A stretch of 56,405 nt of DNA, taken from Actinomycetota bacterium (GTDB lineage: Bacteria; Actinomycetota; Actinomycetes; Nanopelagicales; Nanopelagicaceae). The translations under genes and the position numbers were made by a program. Location: positions 77,157 through 133,561 of the forward strand of contig VGAA01000001.1 of NCBI GenBank assembly GCA_016870895.1, in the 5' to 3' direction. The notes beneath the pieces are model-generated. The model had not been told where the DNA came from, made no database searches, and saw nothing but the letters and a program-made list of their open reading frames with translations. Positions 1-8,210 of the stretch are shown here, one piece after another (within the stretch, counting starts at the first letter, position 1; each line of letters starts with the position of its first letter).

Positions 1-2
1 AA

Positions 3-1088
3 ACAATTTTACAAATGGCGGCTGTCTTACAGTATTTTTCATCATTACCAGTAGTAAAAGTTGGCAGAATGGCTGGCCAGTTTGCAAAGCCGAGAAGCAA
101 TGACAGTGAAACTCGAAATGGTGTGACTCTGCCTGCTTATAGGGGAGATGCTGTCAATGATCTTGAGTTTACTAAGGAGGCTAGAACCCCTAATCCAAAG
201 CGACTACTTAAGGTGTACAACACATCGGCATCAACACTAAATCTAGTAAGGGCTTTTACACAAGGAGGCTTTGCTGATATCAGGCAAGTGCATAGTTGGA
301 ATAAGGGATTTGCAGCCGATGCCAGATTTAGCGCTCGCTATGAAGAGATGGCCAATGAAATCGGTAGAGCTTTACAGTTTATGCAATCGGCAGGTGTTGA
401 TCCTGAGGCTTTTAAGTCGGTAGATTTTTATTCAAGTCATGAAGCATTGATATTGGAGTATGAAAAAGCTTTAACCAGAATTGATTCAAGAACTGGAAAT
501 GCTTATGATGTTTCAGCCCACTTTCTATGGATAGGTGAAAGAACTAGACAATTAGATGGTGCTCATATAGATTTTGCCGAAAAAATTCACAATCCAACTG
601 GAGTTAAGCTTGGGCCAAAGACGACACCGGAAGAAGCCCTGGCAATAATTAAGAAGCTAAATCCAAAAAATGAGCCAGGGCGCTTAACATTTATTTCACG
701 TATGGGTGCAACCTTAATTCGCGAAAAGCTACCACCACTTGTGGAAGCAGCTTCCAAATCAGGTGCTTCAGTTTTATGGGTTTGTGATCCTATGCATGGA
801 AATACCTATGAAGCACCAAGTGGATATAAGACCAGAAAATTCGATGACGTTTTAGATGAGGTTAGAGGATTTTTTGAAGTTCACAAGAAATTAGGTACTC
901 ATCCTGGTGGTATTCATATTGAACTAACCGGAGATGATGTTACAGAGTGCGTTGGCGGTGGAGATCAGATTAGTCATGAAGATCTCGCGACACGTTATGA
1001 GAGTGCGTGTGACCCAAGACTAAACCATACTCAATCGTTGGAATTAGCTTTTTTGGTTGCAGAAATGCTTAGGGACCACAAAAAATAG
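3..1088 (+). CDS. aroG: 3-deoxy-7-phosphoheptulonate synthase, class II (5' end outside window)
   Basis: Condenses phosphoenolpyruvate with erythrose 4-phosphate to DAHP, the first step of the shikimate pathway; cytosolic. The frame is open to the window edge, and the residues before the first Met (TILQ) continue a family-typical helix, so the gene begins upstream and roughly the first 90 residues are missing. Recognisable class II blocks are VVKVGRMAGQFAKPRS, the HSWNKGF region, FLWIGERTRQLDGAHI, GVKLGPKTTPEE, RLTFISRMGA, WVCDPMHGNT and GIHIELTGDDVTEC near the C-terminus. The end fits full-length class II enzymes (about 450 residues). The neighbourhood with a PASTA kinase and a polyprenyl synthase resembles the aroG-pknL region of mycobacteria. 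Product is aromatic amino acid precursor, linking it to the trp operon later in the window, though not co-transcribed with it. Confidence 0.96.
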   Translation, partial: TILQMAAVLQYFSSLPVVKVGRMAGQFAKPRSNDSETRNGVTLPAYRGDAVNDLEFTKEARTPNPKRLLKVYNTSASTLNLVRAFTQGGFADIRQVHSWNKGFAADARFSARYEEMANEIGRALQFMQSAGVDPEAFKSVDFYSSHEALILEYEKALTRIDSRTGNAYDVSAHFLWIGERTRQLDGAHIDFAEKIHNPTGVKLGPKTTPEEALAIIKKLNPKNEPGRLTFISRMGATLIREKLPPLVEAASKSGASVLWVCDPMHGNTYEAPSGYKTRKFDDVLDEVRGFFEVHKKLGTHPGGIHIELTGDDVTECVGGGDQISHEDLATRYESACDPRLNHTQSLELAFLVAEMLRDHKK

Positions 1089-1126
1089 AAGTTTAAAATA
1101 ATCTCCACTAGGTATATAGTATTTAG

Positions 1127-1621
1127 GTGTTGCTTTCGACAAGCTTAAAGACTCCAGTAGGGGAGTTAAGTTTGATTGCAGACGAAGATATCCTTATTGC
1201 TGCCGGATTTAGTGGGATTGCTAATCTAATTAGCCGCTTGGATAAACATACTACCGAACAGAAATTATCTAAGTCTTCGAGAATTCCAATTATTTCCGAT
1301 TTAATATCAGATTATTTTGATGGAGACTTAAATTCACTCAATGGCATTAGGGCTCGCCAGTCAGGTGCAAAGTTCTCACAGGATGTATGGAAAGTTATGA
1401 GAAAAATTCCAGCAGGAAAGACGATCTCATACTCAGAGTTAGCAAAGCGAGCTGGTTCTGAGGCCGCCGTTAGAGCTGCTGGAACCGCTTGCGGGAACAA
1501 TTTGATTGCACCAATAATTCCTTGCCATCGAATCGTTAAAAGTGGTGGTGGATTGGGAAATTATGGTTATGGAGTAAAAGTAAAAGAGTGGTTACTTCGC
1601 CATGAGGGCGCTCTTAAGTAA
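1127..1621 (+). CDS. ogt: Methylated-DNA--protein-cysteine S-methyltransferase
   Basis: Suicide repair protein that moves alkyl groups from O6-alkylguanine in DNA to its own cysteine. The 164-residue protein has the active-site signature PCHRIV with the acceptor Cys at about residue 133, the helix-turn-helix region with SYSELAKRAG and AVRAAGTACGNN just before it, and the closing block [20 protein letters not shown]. The N-terminal RNase H-like domain is short and divergent, as usual. The start is GTG at 1127; the next codon is TTG, also possible. It lies 38 bases after aroG and its last 30 bases overlap the end of the convergent threonine aldolase gene. Ogt rather than Ada because no AraC-like domain is present. 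Symbol is by family, not by proven orthology. Confidence 0.93.
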   Translation: MLLSTSLKTPVGELSLIADEDILIAAGFSGIANLISRLDKHTTEQKLSKSSRIPIISDLISDYFDGDLNSLNGIRARQSGAKFSQDVWKVMRKIPAGKTISYSELAKRAGSEAAVRAAGTACGNNLIAPIIPCHRIVKSGGGLGNYGYGVKVKEWLLRHEGALK

Positions 1622-2650
1622 TTTTGGAATAATACTCTTAATTTTCTCAATATCTTTATCGGTAATATCAAAGTGAGTAACAAGTCGTAGGTATTTAGGG
1701 CCAAGTGCAGAAGAAAGAATTCCTGCTTGCTTAAGCTGGATAGCAAGTTCTTCAGCAGAAATTTGATACCTTGAAAGGTCTAATCCAACTATGTTTGTTT
1801 CAACAGTTTCACTATTAATTAAGTCAGGTGCTATATCCTCAATTAATTTTGCAATTTCTTTTGCCCTTAAGTGATCTTTAGCTAATAACTTAAGATTAAA
1901 ATCTAATGCGTAATCGCCAGCTGCTGCGATTAATCCCACTTGGCGCATGCCACCGCCATATCGTTTACGCCATGGTCGTGCTCTAGAAATTAACTCTTTA
2001 TTTCCAATCATTAGTGAGCCTATGGGTGCTCCAAGCCCCTTAGACAGGCAAACACTTAATGTGTCAAAGTATTTCCCATATTCAGAGAGTGAAATTCCTG
2101 ATGCAACATGAGCATTCCAAATCCTTGCCCCATCCATATGCATTTTCAAACCCAGTTTTTTACTTTCTTCTCTCAAAATTTTTATTTCAGAAAGTGGTTG
2201 GACAGTGCCGCCACCAAAATTATGGGTATTTTCGATGGCAATTGCCGTAGTTGATACCAGATAAGGTCCCGAATTCGGTTTGACTATGTTTAGTACATCT
2301 TCTGCTTTCAATAGGCCTCTATCTGCAACCCAGGTTCTTGTTGTGATTCCACTGAAGACTGCAGCTGCGCCTAATTCAGCCCGCACGATATGTGAGTTAG
2401 TTTCTGAAACTAATTCCTCACCAGGTGAAACAAGGAGTCGTATTGAAAGCTGATTTGCTAAAGAGCCAGAAGTACAAAAAAGCGCTGACTCCTTACCAAA
2501 TAAATTTGCAACCTTATCTTCAAGTGCATTAACTGTTGGGTCTTCGCCATATACATCATCACCGACTGGCGCTGAAGCCATTAAAGCACGCATTTCTTTT
2601 GAAGGTTTAGTGACCGTATCAGATCTAAGATCTATCTGAGAATCAATCAT
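1592..2650 (-). CDS. ltaE: Low-specificity L-threonine aldolase
   Basis: PLP enzyme cleaving L-threonine or allo-threonine to glycine and acetaldehyde. The 352 residues match the family length. Landmarks: [12 protein letters not shown] at the N-terminus, [35 protein letters not shown] with the PLP-contacting Asp near residue 173, and [12 protein letters not shown] where Lys204 is the predicted Schiff-base lysine. The start codon overlaps the end of the upstream EamA gene by 8 bases, so the two are probably translated from one message. Its 3' end overlaps ogt on the other strand by 30 bases. A glycine-supplying role is plausible in a small genome; this is inference. Confidence 0.94.
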   Translation of the reverse strand: MIDSQIDLRSDTVTKPSKEMRALMASAPVGDDVYGEDPTVNALEDKVANLFGKESALFCTSGSLANQLSIRLLVSPGEELVSETNSHIVRAELGAAAVFSGITTRTWVADRGLLKAEDVLNIVKPNSGPYLVSTTAIAIENTHNFGGGTVQPLSEIKILREESKKLGLKMHMDGARIWNAHVASGISLSEYGKYFDTLSVCLSKGLGAPIGSLMIGNKELISRARPWRKRYGGGMRQVGLIAAAGDYALDFNLKLLAKDHLRAKEIAKLIEDIAPDLINSETVETNIVGLDLSRYQISAEELAIQLKQAGILSSALGPKYLRLVTHFDITDKDIEKIKSIIPKLLKSALMAK

Positions 2651-3521
2651 TCTTTACCTCCGCACTTTTATTTTTTTTAGTCTCTGACCAAATTACCATA
2701 GCCATAGCACCCATAACTAGGGCGCCACCGGAAGCAATTCTTAATGTTAATGGATCATTATCAAAATAGAGTCCGAATATAAAAGCAAAAGGGACTTCCA
2801 TTGCTAGTATAACTCCAGCTGCAGTAGCAGTCATAATAGCTTGAGCCTTAACTTGAATTAAGAATCCTAAAAATGTTGCAAAGAGAGCTGTGAATAATAT
2901 CGCAATCCAAACTGAACCATCTGGCGGTACTTGGTAACCATCTTTGAATGAAATCATTACAAATAAAAGTGCAGCAACTAAAATTTGAATAAGTGCGAGC
3001 GGATATGCATTTTTTCCATTACTCCACTCACCTACGGCAACAATTTGTATTGCGAATAAAACTGCTGAAATTAGCACTAAGAACTCGCCAAAGCCATATT
3101 CAATTCCATTATATGCAATTAAGTACAAACCAAGAGTGGCGATAAATACAGCAAGTAGTTGCAATCTTAAAATATGACGCTTAAGAAGTAACCAGGAAAT
3201 TAATGGTGTAAAGACCAAGTAGAGCCCAGTAATGAATCCTGTGCTAGAAACTGTAGTTTTTGTTAAACCGACTGATTGAAAAATAAATCCTGCTGCCAAT
3301 AAGAAGCCTAAAACAGTAGCGCGAATCCAGAGAGTTTTACCTAACCCCATCAAGGAGTAAGGTCGATAGGCCAACATTAATAACCCAGCAATTAAGAATC
3401 TAGTTGCTAGAAAAGATATTACATCCTGGCGTTCTAATGAGTCTTTCATAACCACAAAGGAGCCACCCCAGACCGCAGTTGTAAGTAGTAATCCAAAATA
3501 AAGTAGTAGCTTTTGCTTCAC
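2643..3521 (-). CDS. EamA/DMT-superfamily permease
   Basis: Predicted inner-membrane transporter of the drug/metabolite superfamily, 292 residues with about ten hydrophobic segments in two repeats. The start MKQKLLLYFGLLLTTAVWGG and the following SFVVMKD are typical of EamA domain 1; the second repeat starts near residue 150 with GEFLVLISAVLFAIQIV, and a KAQAIMTATAAGVILAMEVPFA-type stretch (around residues 225-247) marks its end. A charged tail ([13 protein letters not shown]) is cytosolic. The gene overlaps the nfo stop by one base upstream and ltaE by 8 bases downstream, so it sits in the middle of a coupled trio. Substrate cannot be read from sequence; amino acid or metabolite export is the usual guess for this family. 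Confidence 0.88.
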   Translation of the reverse strand: MKQKLLLYFGLLLTTAVWGGSFVVMKDSLERQDVISFLATRFLIAGLLMLAYRPYSLMGLGKTLWIRATVLGFLLAAGFIFQSVGLTKTTVSSTGFITGLYLVFTPLISWLLLKRHILRLQLLAVFIATLGLYLIAYNGIEYGFGEFLVLISAVLFAIQIVAVGEWSNGKNAYPLALIQILVAALLFVMISFKDGYQVPPDGSVWIAILFTALFATFLGFLIQVKAQAIMTATAAGVILAMEVPFAFIFGLYFDNDPLTLRIASGGALVMGAMAMVIWSETKKNKSAEVKND

Positions 3522-4387
3522 TATTGACCCCGAATTTTCTTGAGTAAGGCAATTTCACTACCGTGTTCTGGTTCAGCACCTGGAGTTTCTAGTATTAGTG
3601 GGGCATTCGTAACAGCAGGATGAGCCAATAATTCTGTAAATGGCTCACTACCAATTTCGCCCTTACCTATATTCTGATGGCGATCCTTTAAATTTCCACA
3701 TATGTCCATGGAGTCATTTGCATGGATTAGTTGGATGCGCTCTATTCCAGCAATCTTTACCAGTAAATCTAGAGTCTCTTTCATTCCACCGGGCTTCTTA
3801 ATATCGTGCCCGGCTGCAAAAACATGGCAGGTATCTAAGCAAACGCCAACTTTCGGGTGCCATTCGAGTGCTTCGAAATACCTTGTGAGGTCATCAAGTT
3901 TTTTTACCAAAGATTGGCCTTGACCTGCGGTTGGTTCTAAGAGTAACCAAGGGTCATCCTCTCTAAGATTATTTAAAATTGGCATTACACCTTCATGAAT
4001 TTGCTTCCAAGCTTGAGATATATGTGATTCATCAACAGCAGATCCTGTATGGACTACTACACCTTTAGATCCAATTTCTCTTCCACGTCTGAGAGAGTAA
4101 GCGGTAGCAGAAAGTGAATTTTCGTATGTTGACTTAGTTGGTGAACCCAAATTAATCAAAAACGAAGCATGCACGTATGTTTCAATATCTAATTCAGTTG
4201 TTCTTTGACGAAAAAGATCATCTACCTTTGGATTAGGCGCAGATGTGGCCCATGTTCTCGGGCTTGAAGCGAAAACCTGAATAGCTTCAGCTTTTATTGT
4301 TTGTGCATACTCGATTGAGCGAGTTGCCATTCCACCTGAAGTAGGAACATGAGCTCCAATTCGAGGGGAGACTTTGCCTTTTGCCAC
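3521..4387 (-). CDS. nfo: Deoxyribonuclease IV (AP endonuclease, endonuclease IV family)
   Basis: Cuts DNA 5' of abasic sites in base excision repair using a three-zinc centre. The 288-residue TIM-barrel protein shows the family order of motifs: RIGAHVPTSGGM, QVFASSPRTW, YVHASFLINLGSP, VVHTGSAVDESH, LLLEPTAGQGQS, VCLDTCHVFAAGHDI, LIHANDSMDICGNLKDRHQN, GKGEIG and LILETPG. These carry the His, Glu and Asp zinc ligands of the family. Start is GTG at 4387. It follows the PASTA kinase gene by 32 bases on the same strand and runs into the EamA gene with a one-base overlap. With ogt nearby this forms a small DNA-repair neighbourhood, though not a defined operon. Confidence 0.95.
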   Translation of the reverse strand: MAKGKVSPRIGAHVPTSGGMATRSIEYAQTIKAEAIQVFASSPRTWATSAPNPKVDDLFRQRTTELDIETYVHASFLINLGSPTKSTYENSLSATAYSLRRGREIGSKGVVVHTGSAVDESHISQAWKQIHEGVMPILNNLREDDPWLLLEPTAGQGQSLVKKLDDLTRYFEALEWHPKVGVCLDTCHVFAAGHDIKKPGGMKETLDLLVKIAGIERIQLIHANDSMDICGNLKDRHQNIGKGEIGSEPFTELLAHPAVTNAPLILETPGAEPEHGSEIALLKKIRGQ

Positions 4388-4419
4388 TTGGCGAGCCTAC
4401 CTGAGCAGCATGAATCTTT

Positions 4420-6321
4420 TTACCGCAGGGTTAGTGTGATTAAAGCCCCCTGCTTTACCTTACTGCCGATAGCTGGAGAAATATTATTCACTTTTCCAGA
4501 ACCCTTAATCGCTACTCGAAGTCCTAGGTTTTCTAAGTCTAAGGTCGCACTATTCTTACTCTTACCCAAAACATTCGGCACAAAAACAAATTCTGGCCCT
4601 TTTGAAACAGCCAAGATAATTTTACTTCCTTTTTCGATCGCATTAGAACTGTCAGGGCTTTGAGAGATGACCTGACCTTTAAAAATATTTTCACTGAATT
4701 TATACTCAATTTCAACATCAAATCCACTTTCAGTCAATTCAGATAAGGCTTGCTCACCACCTTTACCGATGTAAGACCTGAGTGAGACTTTTTCAATTCC
4801 TTTACTTACTATGATGTTTACAATCGACCCACGTTTAACCGGTGTCTGCTCTTCAGGGTTAGTTCCGATTACAAACCCCACCGCTATATCTGAGTCGAAG
4901 TTTTCAATGATTTCACCAACCGAAAGTCCAAGATCAGCAATTTTTTGTGAAGCTATATCAGGGGTAGTACCTTTTAGCGATGAAAGAATTATTCGTTCTT
5001 GACCTTTAGATACCACTAACCCAACAACGCCATCGGGAGATACCTTTCCTCCACCACCTGGTTTAGTAGAAATAATTTTGCCCTTATCAATATCTTCACT
5101 AAAAATTTCTTCAGCTATCTCAACTCTTAAACCTAATTGACTGATAACTTTGCTTGCTTCAGATTTACTTAGACCAACTAACGATGGAACCGCTATCCGG
5201 CCACTATCCAACCATTTAAATAATCCAAAAATAACTGAAACTAAAATTAGAAAAGCAATAATTCGGTTTCTTTTTACTCGCCTAGATAATTTCCTTCGTT
5301 TTGTATTCACTGAATCCTCTGTCTTTTTTGTAACACTTGAGTTAGCAGATATTATTTGAGTTGTTTTTTCCTTTAACCCTTCAAATGCTGATGCCACAGA
5401 AACCTTATTTCGCTTTGAGGGTTTGGTTGCAAGTGGTGGTATATCTAACTCCAAACTCATTTGTCTACGTTTTGGGTCGATCTCAGCCTGTATTTGACGC
5501 ATTGAGTTCAATAGCTCTTCGGCATCTCTGGGTCTTAAATCTGGATTTGGAGAAGTTGCATTAAAAATTAAGTCAGATAAATTCTTTGGAATATCGGATT
5601 TAATCTTTACTAGCTCAGGAATTCGGTCATTTACATGTCTATAGGCAATCTGGATTGGTGTTTCACCATCGTACGGCTTCGAACCTGTAAGCATTTCGAA
5701 AATCAAGATTCCGATTGCATATATGTCACTTCTTGAGTCTGCAACACCGCGTTGAACCTGCTCTGGCGACAAATAGGAAACACTGCCCAGTATCACACTT
5801 GATTCTGCCGTCATTGTTTGAGCCAGGGAAGTGTTTCTTGCCAATCCAAAATCAGCAACCTTAACTCTGCCATCTCTTGATATCAGGATATTTTCCGGTT
5901 TTATATCTCGATGAATAATCCCTATTTTATGGGCAGCCGAGAGAGCACTCAGAACTGGATTAATTATTTGAAAAGCTTGCTCGATACTTAGAGGAGAAGA
6001 TTCATTAAGTAAATCTCTCAACGTTGTTCCCTCAACTAATTCCATGACAATGAAAACAGCAGGAGGGCCACCTTGGTTCCAGCCCTGGTCTTGAATCGAA
6101 ACAATATTTGGGTGAGATAAAGCTGCTGTCGCTTTTGCTTCCTTTATAAATCTTGAGACAAATGCCTCATCATTTGCCAGATGTGCATGCATTATTTTTA
6201 CAGCGACTGGTCTATCTAATCTAGTGTCCAAGGCAGAATAAATACTTGCCATACCGCCCGAGGCTATAAGGCGCTGTAATAAGTACCTATTATCAATTAG
6301 TTCACCAGTTAAGTCCGACAC
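4420..6321 (-). CDS. Membrane Ser/Thr protein kinase with four PASTA domains (PknB/PknL type)
   Basis: Sensor kinase for cell wall precursors or muropeptides. The kinase domain spans about residues 10-275: Gly loop IASGGMAS, catalytic Lys42 in VAVKIM, HRDIKPEN with Asp139, DFG at 157-159, and SPEQ in place of APE. A basic juxtamembrane stretch (KRRKLSRRVKRNR) leads to one transmembrane helix near 353-370, followed by four extracellular PASTA repeats from about residue 375 to the end, each closing with a VSKG-like motif except the last. The neighbourhood (class II DAHP synthase, polyprenyl synthase) matches mycobacterial pknL, but mycobacterial PknL lacks PASTA repeats, so I withhold a symbol. 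The dcw cluster in this window carries no kinase of its own, so this protein could be the division-linked PASTA kinase. Confidence 0.95.
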   Translation of the reverse strand: MSDLTGELIDNRYLLQRLIASGGMASIYSALDTRLDRPVAVKIMHAHLANDEAFVSRFIKEAKATAALSHPNIVSIQDQGWNQGGPPAVFIVMELVEGTTLRDLLNESSPLSIEQAFQIINPVLSALSAAHKIGIIHRDIKPENILISRDGRVKVADFGLARNTSLAQTMTAESSVILGSVSYLSPEQVQRGVADSRSDIYAIGILIFEMLTGSKPYDGETPIQIAYRHVNDRIPELVKIKSDIPKNLSDLIFNATSPNPDLRPRDAEELLNSMRQIQAEIDPKRRQMSLELDIPPLATKPSKRNKVSVASAFEGLKEKTTQIISANSSVTKKTEDSVNTKRRKLSRRVKRNRIIAFLILVSVIFGLFKWLDSGRIAVPSLVGLSKSEASKVISQLGLRVEIAEEIFSEDIDKGKIISTKPGGGGKVSPDGVVGLVVSKGQERIILSSLKGTTPDIASQKIADLGLSVGEIIENFDSDIAVGFVIGTNPEEQTPVKRGSIVNIIVSKGIEKVSLRSYIGKGGEQALSELTESGFDVEIEYKFSENIFKGQVISQSPDSSNAIEKGSKIILAVSKGPEFVFVPNVLGKSKNSATLDLENLGLRVAIKGSGKVNNISPAIGSKVKQGALITLTLR

Positions 6322-6356
6322 AGCTAAAGTTTAGAGAAATCTGCTTACATTTTAGT

Positions 6357-6896
6357 TTAAGGCGCGCCCTTGATTATGTAATCTGCATGATTATTAGTTA
6401 ATTCCGCATTAAAATGCTTTTCTTGATCAATTAGGAATTTCTTCATGCTCTCCTTTATGTGTTCACCATCTCGTTTGATCACCCTTTGATATCCAATAGC
6501 TGGATCTAAATCCATCCAAATTAACTTTTGAATATAGCTACGAAAACTACTCTGGCCTGAGCCTACTCCCTCCAATATTAAGTACTTAGGGTGTGAAATT
6601 CCTACCGTCTCACTAAATGTTTTATTGACCCAGTTGTATTTTTGGTATGAGGCTGAATTTGAAATTAAATACGGTTTTAAAATGTGTTTAATGACACGCT
6701 GAACTAATTCATCAGAAAATGGATTACTCCAGCCATTATAAAGATCATCCATATGGACAACTGGAGCATGACTCAGTTCTTCAGATAACTTTATTGCTAG
6801 TGTAGTTTTGCCAGACCCAGCTACACCATCAATTGCAATTATTGAAGGTGTAGCTGCTAGTTTTTTTAAATCTTGTACTAAGTTAGTTATGTTCAT
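6357..6896 (-). CDS. P-loop small-molecule kinase, uridine-kinase-like
   Basis: Predicted nucleoside/metabolite kinase of about 179 residues. It has a Walker A motif GVAGSGKTT, a uridine-kinase-like second motif VVHMDDLYNGW, and YLILEGVGSGQ preceding a WMDLDP strand, with a lid-like RVIKRDGEH segment. I chose the ATG at 6896 (MNITNLVQ): it overlaps the stop of the upstream pnuT-like gene by 14 bases, whereas the longer frame reads deep into that gene. Because the two genes are translationally coupled and the transporter lies behind a predicted TPP riboswitch, the kinase may phosphorylate imported thiamine or a thiamine precursor and so trap it. That is inference from context; by sequence alone uridine/cytidine kinase or another nucleoside kinase is equally possible. 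The known thiamine pyrophosphokinase folds are not recognisable here. Confidence 0.8.
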   Translation of the reverse strand: MNITNLVQDLKKLAATPSIIAIDGVAGSGKTTLAIKLSEELSHAPVVHMDDLYNGWSNPFSDELVQRVIKHILKPYLISNSASYQKYNWVNKTFSETVGISHPKYLILEGVGSGQSSFRSYIQKLIWMDLDPAIGYQRVIKRDGEHIKESMKKFLIDQEKHFNAELTNNHADYIIKGAP

Positions 6897-7434
6897 TCTT
6901 TTTTGACTCTTTACCCCAACGAATCCAACCCCAAATAGCAATGCCACTAAAAATTAGGTAAAGCGCACTGGTTAAATAAAGTTCACCTTGAAAATATTGA
7001 TATGTATACGCTATGTCAACTATCAACCAGAGCGGCCATGCTTCAAATTTTTGCCAAACCATTAAAAGTTGCGCACAGATACTTCCAACAAAGCCAAAAG
7101 ATTCTATTTCGGAAGAGACCGCTCCAATACTTGTTAGAATTGGCCAAAGGGTTATTGATAAAATAGCTACTACAGATGTCAAACCCAGTCTCGATTTAAT
7201 TGTAAGCTTTTTAGGTTTTGCACCTTTTGGCCCCCATCCAAGCCATCCCCATATAGCACCGGCGATAAAAACAAACTGCAAAGCTGCGCTTGCATAGTAT
7301 GCCGATTGAAAGAAGAGTATCGAATAGAGCAGGCTACTTAGACTCCACCATGGCCAGGTTATTCTTGGACCCAAAACTCCCAAGCTAACAGCAATTAGTG
7401 ATGTTAAGAACGCTAATATTTCCAAAATAGACAT
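6883..7434 (-). CDS. pnuT: PnuC/PnuT-family vitamin transporter, probably thiamine (PnuT)
   Basis: Membrane facilitator of the PnuC family, 183 residues with about seven hydrophobic segments. Family features are the early WPWWSLSSLLYS segment, AIWGWLGWG before a basic loop (KPKKLTIKSR), and the C-terminal WLIVDIAYTYQYFQGELYL followed by AIWGWIRWGK. PnuC members take up nicotinamide riboside, while PnuT members take up thiamine and are typically controlled by TPP. Directly upstream lies a sequence that fits a TPP riboswitch whose 3' strand contains this gene's ribosome binding site, so I assign thiamine as substrate. The stop overlaps the downstream kinase start by 14 bases. The family call is firm; the substrate rests on the riboswitch. 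Confidence 0.87.
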   Translation of the reverse strand: MSILEILAFLTSLIAVSLGVLGPRITWPWWSLSSLLYSILFFQSAYYASAALQFVFIAGAIWGWLGWGPKGAKPKKLTIKSRLGLTSVVAILSITLWPILTSIGAVSSEIESFGFVGSICAQLLMVWQKFEAWPLWLIVDIAYTYQYFQGELYLTSALYLIFSGIAIWGWIRWGKESKKNEHN

Positions 7435-7440
7435 AAGTTA

Positions 7441-7530
7441 ATCCCTTCCAATTCGCATTGCCGAACTGGTCAATCGGTCGGCTTGAATTTCAAGCCCTCT
7501 CAGCTAAATTGATTAGCTCCCGTATAGATA
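7441..7530 (-). promoter_or_regulatory. TPP (thi-box) riboswitch controlling pnuT
   Basis: Read on the minus strand, the leader contains GGGAGCTA and TAGCTGAGAGGG (the conserved CUGAGA element with its paired GGG.GC arm), a hairpin GGCTTGAAATTCAAGCC, then GACCGATTGA resembling ACCUGAUC, a stem CCAGTTCG / CGAATTGG closed by a GCAATG loop, and AAGGGA at the end. That order matches the TPP aptamer. Some core bases depart from consensus (UGACC for UGAUC, UUGGAAGGGA for GCGUAGGGA). The final GGAAGGGA also serves as the Shine-Dalgarno seven bases before ATG, so TPP binding would plausibly block translation. Nothing was computed; a covariance-model search would settle it. Confidence 0.8.
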
Positions 7531-7573
7531 TGTTATCGCAATTTCTACATCAAAAATTGTCTATAGTTCTCTC

Positions 7574-7903
7574 GTGTTGAAGTTTGGTTACTTGGCTATG
7601 ATTTTGTTCACTATTGCAGGCTCTTTCTGGTTGGAAATTGCTTTGAAAGTAGGTGTGTTGCGTCGAGCGCTACGTCTAGTTTTGAGTGTTGGTCCAGTTG
7701 CACTCTTATTTTTAATTTGGGATGCGTATGCAATTTCTCAGGGACATTGGTATTTTGATAAGAGTCAAATTTTAGGAATCATCGGTCCATTTAACATTCC
7801 ACTAGAAGAGTTTCTTTTCTTTATTTTTGTACCAATTGCTGCGATTATGACTATAGAGGCAGTGAGAACTGTAAAGAAGCATTGGAAAGTTGGGGACGAA
7901 TAG
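7574..7903 (+). CDS. crtYc: Lycopene cyclase subunit CrtYc-like
   Basis: First half of the heterodimeric lycopene beta/epsilon cyclase of actinobacteria, an integral membrane protein of 109 residues with three hydrophobic helices. Diagnostic features are IWDAYAISQGHWYFD, then GPFNIPLEEFLFFIFVPI, which is the conserved PLEE segment of the CrtYc/CrtYd/CarR family. The start is GTG at 7574 (TTG at 7577 also fits). The stop TAG shares its last base with the GTG start of crtYd, which suggests coupled translation. It is divergent from pnuT and convergent with crtB. The product would cyclise one or both ends of lycopene; the myxol-type genes downstream suggest at least one end is left open. Confidence 0.92.
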   Translation: MLKFGYLAMILFTIAGSFWLEIALKVGVLRRALRLVLSVGPVALLFLIWDAYAISQGHWYFDKSQILGIIGPFNIPLEEFLFFIFVPIAAIMTIEAVRTVKKHWKVGDE

Positions 7904-8208
7904 TGGTTTATACAGACATTGCAATTGTGGCATTTATTGCCTCAATTATCGCTGATCGATTCCTTATTAAAAGTAAATTATTGACTAGAAAAGTTTTTTG
8001 GACAAGTTATACAATTATTCTTTTTTTTCAGTTATTAACAAACTGGTGGCTTACTTCAAAAAATATCGTTATGTATAATCCAGACGCAATTATTGGATTA
8101 AGAATTGCCTCAGCTCCTGTGGAGGACTTATTCTTTGGCTTTGCCCTAGTGTTACTAGTTATGAATCTATGGGTCTTCTGGGGCAAAAGAGGAATACAGA
8201 AGAAGTAA
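7903..8208 (+). CDS. crtYd: Lycopene cyclase subunit CrtYd-like
   Basis: Second half of the split lycopene cyclase, about 101 residues with three membrane helices. It contains the family blocks TNWWLTSKNIVMYNP and GLRIASAPVEDLFFGFALVLL; the PVEDLFF motif is the counterpart of PLEE in CrtYc. I chose GTG at 7903, which overlaps the last base of the crtYc stop and has GGGGAC nine or so bases upstream; a longer frame would need a TTG at 7882. It ends three bases before the convergent crtB stop. The split arrangement is the normal actinobacterial state, not a frameshift, because both halves start and stop cleanly and the reading frames are the usual two-gene form. Confidence 0.92.
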   Translation: MVYTDIAIVAFIASIIADRFLIKSKLLTRKVFWTSYTIILFFQLLTNWWLTSKNIVMYNPDAIIGLRIASAPVEDLFFGFALVLLVMNLWVFWGKRGIQKK

Positions 8209-8210
8209 TT

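Noticed and set aside
15-17. ATG at 15 as the true start of the DAHP synthase
   Set aside because: The frame is open upstream to the edge and the preceding residues fit the family; about 90 N-terminal residues would otherwise be missing.
7574-8208. crtYc/crtYd as one lycopene cyclase gene broken by a frameshift
   Set aside because: Two short separate cyclase subunits are the normal actinobacterial form, and each has a clean start and stop.
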